Source: Planctomycetota bacterium (GTDB lineage: Bacteria > Planctomycetota > PUPC01 > DSUN01). From it: 11,624 bases of DNA. The notes below the pieces were generated by a model, which was not told where the DNA came from, did not search any database, and was given only the letters and a program-made list of their open reading frames with translations. How positions within the stretch are numbered: position 1 is the first letter of the stretch; each line of letters starts with the position of its first letter. The position numbers were made by a program, and so were the translations under genes. Below, piece after piece: positions 1 to 6,207 of the stretch. The stretch is from positions 1 to 11,624 of the forward strand of contig VGYW01000269.1 of assembly GCA_016872875.1 (NCBI GenBank), given 5' to 3'.

Positions 1-1
1 T

Positions 2-979
2 GGGGTGATGGAGCGATTCGAGAAGTGGCTCGACACGCTCGAGAAGCCAGTCGGCGTCCTCGCCCTCCGCGACACGCTGGCTCGCTACGTGCTTCAGGCA
101 GCGCTGAGGAAGGGATTCAGCGTGCCGCAGGATGTGGGAGTCATCGGGTTAGGGAACGATGAGGCGCTCTGCGAGATGCCCCCCGTGGCGATGTCGAGTC
201 TCGACCTCAACTGGGAACGGGTGGGCTACAAGGCGGCGGAACGGCTGGCGGGGATGCTCGACGGCTCCTGGCCGCCTCTGGGGAACACCTACGTCATGCC
301 GCGGCTGGTGGCGCGGCGCTCGACGGAGCTGGACTTTCGCGGCGACGAGGGGCTGAGCCGGGCGTTGGAGTTCATCGCGGGCTTCTGCCACAGGCCGCTG
401 AAGGTGGTCGAGGTTGCGAAGGCGGCGGGGCTGAGCACGCGGCAACTGCTGCGGGCGGCGACGCGGGTGCGGCGGCGGACCATCGCCCAAGAGGTCCGCC
501 TCGCACGCCTGGCGCGGGCGAAGGAGATGCTCCACCTGACCGGCCTGACGCACGAGGCGATTGCGAAGGGGTGCGGCTTCGGCTCGGCGCGGCGCATGGC
601 GCGGGTGTTCAAGCAATACGAGCACGCCAGCCCCAAGGCCTGGCGCGAGCGGGCCGCGGTGCGGCCGCCCAGCGGCCTGTATCCGCTCGACGAAGCCAAA
701 GTGTTGCTGGAGAAGACGAAGCACGCGGTGCATCTGATCGCGATGCTGACGGGCTATGGGACGACGTATCGGCTCGACAAGGCGTTTGCGGCGCAGGAGG
801 GGACGACTGCGGCGGAGTATCGGCGGCGTCACGGGCGCTTCCGGCCGGGGGCGCGGCGGGCGCGGGGGGCCGACGAGCCGGAGGAGCCGCAGGCATACCG
901 GGTGGTGATCACGGCGGACGGGACGGAGGAGCGGACGGAGTTCGTCATTCCCGCTCCCAGCCCCCCCTCGGAAGGCTAG
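2..979 (+). CDS. XylR-type transcriptional regulator (LacI-like sensor + AraC HTH), 5'-truncated by window edge
   Basis: This is the C-terminal 324 or so residues of a sugar-responsive transcription factor. The frame is open to the left edge, so the GTG/ATG at 5/8 is probably not the real start. Counting from position 5, residues 14-110 match the end of a periplasmic-binding/LacI-type sensor as in XylR (PVGVLALRD, VPQDVGVIGLGNDE, MSSLDLNWERVGYKAAE). Residues 115-216 are a normal AraC two-HTH domain (HTH1 about 132-154, HTH2 about 180-206). By family knowledge such proteins bind a sugar and activate catabolic genes. XylR homologues usually carry about 270 sensor residues, so some 150 or more are missing upstream. 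An unusual C-terminal segment (226-276) looks like another copy of the second HTH unit, followed by an acidic/basic tail. The regulated genes cannot be assigned. The family call is secure; the ligand is unknown. Confidence 0.9.
   Translation, partial: GVMERFEKWLDTLEKPVGVLALRDTLARYVLQAALRKGFSVPQDVGVIGLGNDEALCEMPPVAMSSLDLNWERVGYKAAERLAGMLDGSWPPLGNTYVMPRLVARRSTELDFRGDEGLSRALEFIAGFCHRPLKVVEVAKAAGLSTRQLLRAATRVRRRTIAQEVRLARLARAKEMLHLTGLTHEAIAKGCGFGSARRMARVFKQYEHASPKAWRERAAVRPPSGLYPLDEAKVLLEKTKHAVHLIAMLTGYGTTYRLDKAFAAQEGTTAAEYRRRHGRFRPGARRARGADEPEEPQAYRVVITADGTEERTEFVIPAPSPPSEG
686..829 (+). other. Third HTH-like unit (duplicate of AraC HTH2) in the regulator
   Basis: Residues 228-275 (numbered from position 5) align without gaps to residues 169-216, the second HTH unit of the same protein, with 14 of 48 identities. 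The shared pattern is L..AK.(L)L..T.......IA....G[FY]G...R....F, ending in R.R. The usual AraC signature (GY/GF after the recognition turn, then F and a YR/WR ending) occurs in both copies. This is read directly from the sequence; DNA binding by the extra unit is inference. Confidence 0.6.
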
Positions 980-1012
980 CGCGGGATGGGGGGCAACGCG
1001 AGATTCGCCTGA

Positions 1013-1043
1013 TTCGCATTCATGGCCGCCGATGGAGTATAAT
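1013..1043 (+). promoter_or_regulatory. Candidate promoter for the HtrA-like protease gene
   Basis: A perfect TATAAT lies at 1038-1043, unusual in such GC-rich DNA and 62 bp before the ATG at 1106. The best upstream partner is TTCGCA at 1013-1018 (4/6 to TTGACA), with a long 19-bp spacer, so the -35 is weak. A transcript starting near 1050 would have a leader of about 55 nt containing the GAGGA ribosome site at 1091-1095. Confidence 0.4.
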
Positions 1044-1105
1044 GATTGGATTGGGAGGGCGGGGGCTGAAGGGCCACAGGACACAGCTTTGAGGAACCGT
1101 GCACG

Positions 1106-2245
1106 ATGCGATCGAGGACCGAGGGTCGAGGGCTGAGGCTGTGCTTGCTTCTCGTGGCGGGCCTGGCGTCGTTTGGCTGGGCGGGCGAGCCGCAGGGGGG
1201 CGGGGCGTCGCTGCCCGACGTGCGGGCCGTGGTGCGCCAGCGCCAGAAGGCGGTGGTGCGGGTGGAGACCTTCGAGAGCTATCTGCCCGGCCTCGTGCGC
1301 CGCGCGGCCAGGCTCGCCAACCCGTTCCCACTGAGGTCGAACGTCGGGGACGCCGCGTCGTTCGCCTTCTACCTGCCGTCGGCGGTGTTCTACTCGATGC
1401 GCAAGCACCTGGGCTCGGGCGTGCTGATTGACCCCGAGGGCCACGTGCTGACGAACCATCACGTGGTGAAGGGGGCCGACCGCGTGACGGTGCGGCTGAC
1501 GGACGCGAAGGACGTGAAGCGGAGCTTCCCGGCGAAGGTGCTGGGCGTTGACCCGCACACGGACGTGGCCTTGCTCAAGATTGACCCGGGCAGGTTCCCG
1601 GTCGTGACGGCGCCGCTTGGGGACTCCGACCAGGTGGCCCTCGGCGATTGGGTGATCGCCATCGGCAACCCGTTCCACCTGACGGGCACAGTGACCGCGG
1701 GCGTGGTGAGCGGCCTGCACAGGCAGCCGCGGCAGAACCTGATCGAGGACTTCATCCAGATCGATGCCGCGGTGAACTTCGGGAACAGCGGCGGCCCGAT
1801 CCTCAACACGCGCGGCGAGGTGGTGGGCCTGGTGGACCTCGGGCTCTTCCCGGCCAACAACATCGGCTTCGCCATCCCAACGGGCCTCATCACGCCCTAC
1901 ATCGAGGACATGAGGAAGCACGGGCGGCCGCGCCGCGGCTACCTGGGGGTGAGCCTCCAGGACATCACGGCCGAGGTGGCGAAGAGCCGCAAGCTGCCCG
2001 TCGAGGCGGGCGTCCTCGTCACAGGCGTCGCATCGGTCTCCCCGGGCGGCAGGGCCGGCATTCGCAAGGGCGACATCATCGAGTCCGTCGGCGGCAAGAA
2101 GGCGCCCACTGCGCGCGACGCCCAGGCCCTCATCCTGCGCACCCCGCCCGGCACCGAGCTGGCCATCAGCGTCCGGCGCGGCGACAAGACGCTCGACCTC
2201 AAGGCCACCCCCGCCCTGCGCCGCACCCCGTTCCGCATCTACTGA
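1106..2245 (+). CDS. Secreted HtrA/DegQ-like serine protease with one PDZ domain
   Basis: A 379-residue trypsin-like protease of the HtrA (S1C) family, likely acting in periplasmic protein quality control. Residues 1-27 form a signal peptide (basic start, LRLCLLLVAGLASFGWAG core). The protease domain spans about 103-268 with a complete triad: His119 (LTNHHVV), Asp153 (HTDVALLK) and Ser228 (NFGNSGGP). One PDZ domain occupies about 278-371 (GYLGVSLQ, GVASVSPGGRAGIRKGDIIESVGG). DegP has two PDZ domains, so this is closer to the DegQ/DegS-size class. Residues 58-100 between the signal and the protease domain are basic and hydrophobic (LVRRAARLANPFPLRSN) and have no family counterpart I recognise. 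The ATG at 1106 is chosen for the GAGGA at 1091-1095 and the signal peptide. It lies 126 bp after the regulator, with its own probable promoter. Substrate unknown. Confidence 0.93.
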   Translation: MRSRTEGRGLRLCLLLVAGLASFGWAGEPQGGGASLPDVRAVVRQRQKAVVRVETFESYLPGLVRRAARLANPFPLRSNVGDAASFAFYLPSAVFYSMRKHLGSGVLIDPEGHVLTNHHVVKGADRVTVRLTDAKDVKRSFPAKVLGVDPHTDVALLKIDPGRFPVVTAPLGDSDQVALGDWVIAIGNPFHLTGTVTAGVVSGLHRQPRQNLIEDFIQIDAAVNFGNSGGPILNTRGEVVGLVDLGLFPANNIGFAIPTGLITPYIEDMRKHGRPRRGYLGVSLQDITAEVAKSRKLPVEAGVLVTGVASVSPGGRAGIRKGDIIESVGGKKAPTARDAQALILRTPPGTELAISVRRGDKTLDLKATPALRRTPFRIY

Positions 2246-2539
2246 ACCATCGCCTTCACCTTGCGCCACGAGGGGGTGATGAGGAAGCTGTCGGGCATGT
2301 CGGCGACCATGCTGGCGAACCTGGCGCTGAGCACGGAGAAGAGCGGTCTATCAGGAAGGCAGGAAAGCAGGAAAGGAGGCTGGGCAGCAAGAAACGGCAA
2401 TCGTGCGAAGCGAACCAGGCAGCCAAGAGAACGCCTTGGGCTGCGGCCCAGATTGTCCCGGTGCCCAGCTTCCTTTCCTGCCTTCCTGCATTCCTTATAG
2501 CTTGCTCTGCGCTTCCGTTCGATGTTGGGAGTTCAGCGT
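2246..2539. other. Convergent intergenic spacer with repeats, no gene seen
   Basis: This is about 294 bp between the ends of the protease gene (+) and the beta-helix gene (-). It holds a long imperfect inverted repeat (2348-2386/2462-2500) and the left part of a small palindrome at 2534-2555. Short open frames here translate repeat sequence (KAGKQERRL and the like) and lack convincing ribosome sites. Confidence 0.6.
2348..2500. repeat. Inverted repeat, 39-bp arms, between convergent genes
   Basis: Arms 2348-2386 and 2462-2500 are reverse complements with about 4 mismatches, around a loop of about 75 nt. They are built from purine-rich AGGAAGGC/AGGAAAGC units ending in CTGGGCA. Lying between two converging genes, the hairpin could stop or stabilise both transcripts, though there is no obvious T-run. 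It could equally be a small dispersed (MITE-like) repeat. Confidence 0.75.
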
Positions 2540-2555
2540 TCAACGTTCGACGCTG
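2534..2555. repeat. Imperfect palindrome at the 3' end of the beta-helix gene
   Basis: A 22-bp palindrome (18 of 22 positions symmetric; CAGCG...CGCTG ends with a central AACGTT) spans the stop codon of the minus-strand beta-helix gene. It could form a hairpin at that transcript's 3' end. No T-run follows, so terminator function is uncertain. Confidence 0.4.
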
Positions 2556-4201
2556 GGCGGGAGCCCCTCAAAGCGGTTGGCGCCGGCCCTGATCGCGGCT
2601 TCGAGCTCGGGGCCGAGCTTGAAGAAGGGCTGGCGGCCTTCGGTGGGCGGAGGGGCGGCAGCGAGGGTGAAGGTGTTCTTCTCGATGCGGACGGTCATGT
2701 TGACGGGGCCTGTGGCGCCGATGAAGAGGTCGTTGCTGATGAAGCGGTTGTCGTGGACCCAGGCGGAGTGCTTGCCGGGCTGGGCGGGGCCGCGGTCCAT
2801 GCCGACGAAGTAGAGGGGGCAGGCCCACTGGCCTGAGTCGCCGTAGCCGCCGTGGCGGGTCTTGCGGTACTCGGTGAGGGCGACGAAGGTGTTGTCGGCG
2901 ATCTCGTTCATCGCGTTCGGATCGTAACAGGCGATGTTCAGGGGCGTGGCGGGAACGTAGTCCCACTGCTTGTCGGGGAGCTTCTGGACGATGCGGCAGA
3001 AGTTGCCCGTGACCCTGGAATTGGTGGCCTTGCCGCCTTCGAACTTGATGCCGTGGAGCTCGACGCGAATGGTCTTGAATGGGCGGCTCTTGGCGGGCAT
3101 GTCGTCGAGGTCGGCGTGGCCCACGAGGTCGAGGTAGTTGTCGTGGAAGCGGATGCCGTCGGCGGTGAGGTGCGCGCCGCGGCCCATCGAGGTCACGCGG
3201 TTGTGGTGGACATCCAGCCCAGGGGCGCCGCAAGCGAGGGCATAGCCGTTGACGTAGCGCATGTGGTGGCGGATGTCGTTGTGGTGGACCTCGGCCCTCT
3301 CGCCCTTGCCGGCGAGGCGGATGCCGACGTGGCAGCCGCCGGTGAGGAGGTTGTCGTTGACCTCGACGGAGCCGCCGGCGATGTCGAGCCGCAGGAGGTC
3401 GTTGCCGGGATAGTGGCGGCTCTCTAGCTCGGTCACGCGGCTGGCAAGGTGGTTGTGGTGGATGCGGACGTTTGCGGCCTTGCCGAGGAACTTGACGGGG
3501 TAGGCGCAGGGGAGGTGAACATCGGTGCTGATGCCGAAGATCTCGGTCGGCTCGGCACGCCAGCGGCTCTCGACCGCGGTGCTGTAGTCCTTGCAGCGCT
3601 TGCCCTGGGCGATGTGGCCGTTGCAGACCGTGGCCTTGCCCGTGTTCTTCGCCAGGACGCCACTGACCTGCTCCGCCGTGTTGTTGCCGAAGACCACCGT
3701 GTGGCCGTCGAGGTCGAGGGTCACGTTGGGGGCAGTGATGACGAAAGCCTGGCCGTCGGCAGTTACATCCTTCGTCAGGATGTAGGTGGCGTCGGGCTTG
3801 TCGAGGACGAAGGGCGGCCCGTTGGCCTCTTGCGGGATGCGGATGGCCCCCTCCTTCTTCCGCGTCGTGAAGCTGAGGAGGTCGCTCTTCGTCGCCTGGC
3901 CAGTCTTCGGGTCGAGGATGACGAGGCGATAGTGGTAGGTGGCCCCTGTCTCAAGGCCGTTGAGTCGGTGGAAGTGCGCCCAGCGGGGGTCGCTCGCGGC
4001 TTCGGTCGTGCTGCCCAGCTCTTTGGTCTTGCCGAACTCGACGCGGCTGAGGGCCTCCTTGCGAATGTCGTCGAGCTGCCAATAGATGACGGCCGAGCTC
4101 TCCGAGACGCAGGTCCACTGCCTCTGGAACGGCCCCACCTCGGCTCCAAACGCGAGACCCGCGAGCAGGCCGAATGACGCAGCCAAGCGAGCAGTGTTCA
4201 T
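2540..4201 (-). CDS. Secreted protein: FN3-like domain + right-handed parallel beta-helix (NosD/pectate-lyase-like)
   Basis: A 553-residue secreted protein. Residues 1-19 are a signal peptide (LAASFGLLAGLAFG, cleaved before AEVG). About 26-113 resemble the fibronectin-III-like domain found before phosphatase or glycan-processing domains (WTCVSESSAVIYWQLDD, then GLETGATYHYRLV). From about 133 to 515 there are parallel beta-helix rungs (ITAPNVTLDLDGHTVVFGNN, ANVRIHHNHL, AEVHHNDIRH, LDVHHNRVT, IRFHDNYLD, ARVTGNF-like rungs), as in NosD, pectate lyases and polysaccharide-active proteins. I cannot identify catalytic residues, so it may be a polysaccharide lyase, epimerase or binding protein. The ATG at 4201 has GAGAGG 7 bp upstream. 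It starts 15 bp after the SMP-30-like gene ends, so the two are probably co-transcribed. The fold call is firm; the activity is unknown. Confidence 0.88.
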   Translation of the reverse strand: MNTARLAASFGLLAGLAFGAEVGPFQRQWTCVSESSAVIYWQLDDIRKEALSRVEFGKTKELGSTTEAASDPRWAHFHRLNGLETGATYHYRLVILDPKTGQATKSDLLSFTTRKKEGAIRIPQEANGPPFVLDKPDATYILTKDVTADGQAFVITAPNVTLDLDGHTVVFGNNTAEQVSGVLAKNTGKATVCNGHIAQGKRCKDYSTAVESRWRAEPTEIFGISTDVHLPCAYPVKFLGKAANVRIHHNHLASRVTELESRHYPGNDLLRLDIAGGSVEVNDNLLTGGCHVGIRLAGKGERAEVHHNDIRHHMRYVNGYALACGAPGLDVHHNRVTSMGRGAHLTADGIRFHDNYLDLVGHADLDDMPAKSRPFKTIRVELHGIKFEGGKATNSRVTGNFCRIVQKLPDKQWDYVPATPLNIACYDPNAMNEIADNTFVALTEYRKTRHGGYGDSGQWACPLYFVGMDRGPAQPGKHSAWVHDNRFISNDLFIGATGPVNMTVRIEKNTFTLAAAPPPTEGRQPFFKLGPELEAAIRAGANRFEGLPPSVER

Positions 4202-4216
4202 CGGGTGGCCTCTCGA

Positions 4217-5107
4217 TCATTTGGGGGAGTGGCCGGCGATGGGGACGCGGACGCGGTAGACGCCGCCGCCTTCCTTGGTGCGGCAGGTGACGAAGAGGGT
4301 CTTGCGGTCGGCCTCGCCGAAGCAGCAGTTGGTGCACTGCCCGGGGCAGGGAATCTTGGCCAGGAGCTTGCCGTCGGGGCCGACGACGTAGACCGCGTCG
4401 GTGCCGGTGACGTAGAGGTTGCCCTCGATGTCCACCTTCAGGCCGTCGAGGCCGCGGGTGCCGTGGTCGCCGAGGTTGATCAGGAGGCGGCCTTTGCCAA
4501 CCGTGCCGTCGGGCTGAAGGTCGTAGGCGTGGACGGTCTTGGCCTCGGAGTCGTCCACGTAGAGGCGTTTCTCGTCGGGCGAGAGGCCGATGCCGTTTGG
4601 CCGCCGCAGGTCTTTCACGAGGAGCGTCAGCCTGCCCTCAGCGCCGAGGCGGTAGACGCCCGCGAAGTCCAGCTCCCGCTCCTCCGCCTTCACGCCGTAG
4701 GGCGGGTCGGTGAAGTAGACGGACCCGTCGGAGTGGAGCGTGAGGTCGTTGGGGCTGTTGAGGCGCTTCCCCTCGAACTTCTCCGCGAGAATGGTCACTT
4801 TGCCATCGGCCTCGGTGCGGGTGACGCGGCGAGCGCCGTGCTCGCAGGCGATGAGGCGGCCCTGGCGGTCAATGGCGAGGCCGTTGGAGTTGTTGCTGGG
4901 GTCGCGGAAGATGGCGGGCTCCTTGCCCGGCTCCCAGCGGTAGATGCGGTTGGCCGGGATGTCGCTGAAGAGGAGGAAGCCCTGTGGGCTCCAGGCGGGG
5001 CCTTCGGTGAACTTGAGGCCCTTGACGATCAGCTCGGCGCTCTCGGGCCACTTCTCGCCCGCAATCGCCACAGCCGCCACGGCCAGCACAAGCAGTGTGT
5101 TGCGCAT
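4217..5107 (-). CDS. Secreted SMP-30/gluconolactonase-like beta-propeller
   Basis: A 296-residue six-bladed propeller of the SMP-30/gluconolactonase/LRE family, whose members hydrolyse sugar lactones using a bound metal. Residues 1-17 form a signal peptide (MRNTLLVLAVAAVAIAG), pointing to a periplasmic or exported enzyme. Family metal ligands are visible: Glu35 (FTEGPAWS), Asn171 (RRPNGIGLS) and Asp221 (GLDGLKVD), with Asn120 (NSPNDLTL) as the likely substrate-side Asn. I chose the ATG at 5107 because AAGGAG sits 6 bp upstream and a signal peptide begins there. The frame can be read back to a GTG at 5227, but that extension translates the repeat at 5156-5192. Odd feature: Cys254, Cys258, Cys261, Cys262 and Cys275 cluster near the C-terminus. 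It is the first gene of an operon with the beta-helix protein. The lactone substrate is unknown. Confidence 0.92.
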   Translation of the reverse strand: MRNTLLVLAVAAVAIAGEKWPESAELIVKGLKFTEGPAWSPQGFLLFSDIPANRIYRWEPGKEPAIFRDPSNNSNGLAIDRQGRLIACEHGARRVTRTEADGKVTILAEKFEGKRLNSPNDLTLHSDGSVYFTDPPYGVKAEERELDFAGVYRLGAEGRLTLLVKDLRRPNGIGLSPDEKRLYVDDSEAKTVHAYDLQPDGTVGKGRLLINLGDHGTRGLDGLKVDIEGNLYVTGTDAVYVVGPDGKLLAKIPCPGQCTNCCFGEADRKTLFVTCRTKEGGGVYRVRVPIAGHSPK

Positions 5108-5119
5108 CTCACTCTCCTT
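5108..5119 (-). promoter_or_regulatory. Ribosome binding site fixing the SMP-30-like start
   Basis: AAGGAG (minus strand, 5119-5114) lies 6 nt before the ATG whose first base is 5107. This settles the start against the longer GTG frame that begins in repeat DNA at 5227. Confidence 0.8.
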
Positions 5120-5155
5120 CAGCAATGGGCCAAGCTGACCTGAGCGCCCCGTCTC

Positions 5156-5255
5156 CCCCCTCTCCACTGGGGAGAGGGCAAGGGTGAGGGTGCCTTTGAG
5201 CGCCATCCCGAGCCAGAGCACCCTCACCCCAACCCTCTCCCCGAGGGAGAGGGGG
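5156..5255. repeat. Inverted pair of 37-bp CCCTCTCC/GGTGAGGGTG repeats
   Basis: Copies at 5156-5192 and 5219-5255 (reverse complement) match at 31 of 37 positions around a 26-nt loop. Each copy itself folds (CCCTCTCC ... GGAGAGGG). This looks like a widespread GC-rich dispersed repeat. It sits in the divergent spacer upstream of both the SMP-30-like and cyclophilin-like genes. Confidence 0.8.
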
Positions 5256-5327
5256 AAGCAGCCGCTTGCGTCCCTTCAGTTGCTTGACTCGCCTGCCACG
5301 CTTGGCTACACTCGACGCGGCTCGGAC

Positions 5328-5375
5328 GTGGGCGGGGCCTCCGTGCCCCGCGCGGGGCAGAGACGCCCCGCCTAC
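5328..5375. repeat. 48-bp palindrome (GCGGGGC ... GCCCCGC), GTAG-led on the minus strand
   Basis: Two 24-bp arms match at 20 of 24 positions around the perfect core GCCCCGCGCGGGGC (5345-5358). Read on the minus strand it begins GTAG at 5375. It ends 17 bp before the ribosome site of the cyclophilin-like gene, so the hairpin would form in that gene's leader if transcription starts upstream. Confidence 0.8.
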
Positions 5376-5405
5376 ACAAGGACCCTTCAACCGGGGGAGT
5401 CGGCT

Positions 5406-5750
5406 ATGGCTAGGATACTGATAAAGGCGAAAAAAGTCGAGATGGCTGCGACGCTGAACGAGAGTGCAACGGCGCGGAAGCTCTGGGAGGCGTTGCCCAT
5501 CGAGAGCAAGGCGCGGCTCTGGGGCAAAGAGGTCTACTTCGAAATCCCCATGCACACGGACGCCGACGACGCTCAGGCGAAGGTGCCCTCGGGCACGGTG
5601 GCCTTCTGGCCCGACGGCGATTGCCTGTGCCTGTTCTATGGCCAGACGCCGGCCAGCCCGGTGAACGTGGTGGGCACGCTCGAGGGCGACCCCAACGAGC
5701 TGGCGAAGATCAGAAGCTCCGAGCCAATCCGCGTGGAGAGGGCAAGCTAA
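5406..5750 (+). CDS. Small cyclophilin-like fold protein (TM1367 / Cyclophil_like family)
   Basis: A 114-residue cytoplasmic protein of the small bacterial/archaeal cyclophilin-like (TM1367-type) family. The family pattern is clear: N-terminal beta strand with basic residues (ARILIKAKK), then TLNESATARKLWEALPIES, ARLWGKEVYFEIP, VPSGTVAFWPDGDCLCLFYG, TPASPVNVVGTL. Length is normal for the family. Members have a cyclophilin barrel, but prolyl isomerase activity is not established, so I name the fold only. The ATG at 5406 has GGGGGAG (5393-5399) 6 bp upstream. The same frame is open back to 5184, but that part translates repeat DNA. It is divergent from the SMP-30-like gene and stands alone, with a repeat-filled spacer on each side. 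No regulation can be inferred beyond the hairpin at 5328-5375 in its leader. Confidence 0.88.
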   Translation: MARILIKAKKVEMAATLNESATARKLWEALPIESKARLWGKEVYFEIPMHTDADDAQAKVPSGTVAFWPDGDCLCLFYGQTPASPVNVVGTLEGDPNELAKIRSSEPIRVERAS

Positions 5751-5782
5751 CCCCTGCCAGCGGAATCTCGGAAGCCCAAGAC

Positions 5783-5808
5783 CCAATCTTCAATATCCAA
5801 TCCTCAAT
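5783..5808. repeat. Short direct repeat CCAATCTTCAAT / CCAATCCTCAAT
   Basis: Two 12-bp units (5783-5794 and 5797-5808) match at 11 of 12 positions, with 2 bp between. They lie just downstream of the cyclophilin-like gene. Confidence 0.6.
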
Positions 5809-5842
5809 GACCGAGTAACAGAAGAGCTGCTCCGCTCATTTC

Positions 5843-6152
5843 ACTACGCCGCCGCAGAAGAGGGGACACAAGAACCGTGCGTGTCTGCGTCTCCTGCTCC
5901 CGAAGGGAGCGTAGTGGGTGGCCGGCGGCTTTAGCCGCCGGAGCGCCAGCGCATCCATGGCCCAGTCCCGAAGGGACGGCAGAGCACCCCCTGGCAGACG
6001 CCCGCCCCTCCTTGCTGCCGTCCCTCCGGGACTGGTGTGCACTCCGCCCCCCATCCGGCGGCTAAAGCCGCCGGCCACCCACTGTTGTCCCTTCGGGACT
6101 GGGAGGATCGAGCGTGCGCCATCCTGTGCCGTTTGCTCTGCGGTGGTATACT
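5843..6152. repeat. Nested palindrome of about 310 bp (BIME-like composite of hairpins), centre about 5998
   Basis: All matching arm pairs share one centre. 5913-5941 and 6055-6083 are perfect 29-bp reverse complements. With the flanking TCCCGAAGGGA boxes, the arms extend to 5898-5941/6055-6098 (about 40 of 44). Inner arms 5963-5982 and 6015-6034 match at 19 of 20. More diverged outer arms reach about 5843 and 6152, with the pair CCGCAG at 5852 and CTGCGG at 6138. Each arm also contains self-complementary hairpins (CGGCGGCTTTAGCCGCCG; TCCCGAAGGGA). On the plus strand GTAG (5911-5914) precedes the main hairpin. It resembles REP/BIME elements in architecture; no transposase is present. Confidence 0.85.
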
Positions 6153-6161
6153 TGCTCGAAC

Positions 6162-6192
6162 ATTGAGCATTGAGTACTGGGTATTGAGCATT
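6162..6192. repeat. Direct repeat ATTGAGCATT x2
   Basis: Identical 10-mers at 6162-6171 and 6183-6192, with a related GAGTACTGGGTATTGAG stretch between them. The repeat lies just after the aldolase gene's stop codon (minus strand). Confidence 0.6.
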
Positions 6193-6207
6193 CGGCCGAT
6201 CCGTCCC

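Larger units (their letters stand above)
5751..6207. other. 457-bp spacer between converging genes, filled with repeats; no gene seen
   Basis: The spacer contains a direct repeat (5783-5808), a very large nested palindrome (about 5843-6152) and a direct repeat of ATTGAGCATT (6162-6171 and 6183-6192). Open frames here are short and merely read through the palindrome arms. Confidence 0.7.

Noticed and set aside
149..2269. A 706-codon open frame on the minus strand across the regulator and protease genes
   Set aside because: It is antisense to two well-supported genes. Its translation is His/Arg/Ala/Pro-rich low complexity with no family motif, as expected from third-position GC bias.
1648..2592. 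A plus-strand open frame overlapping the protease gene in another frame
   Set aside because: It lies inside a gene with an intact catalytic triad, and its product is Arg/His/Pro-rich without a recognisable domain.
5108..5227. Longer N-terminus for the SMP-30-like protein (GTG 5227)
   Set aside because: The extra 40 residues translate a repeat. AAGGAG plus a signal peptide begin at ATG 5107.
5843..6152. CRISPR array or insertion sequence
   Set aside because: There are no regularly spaced direct repeats with unique spacers and no transposase frame; the structure is palindromic.
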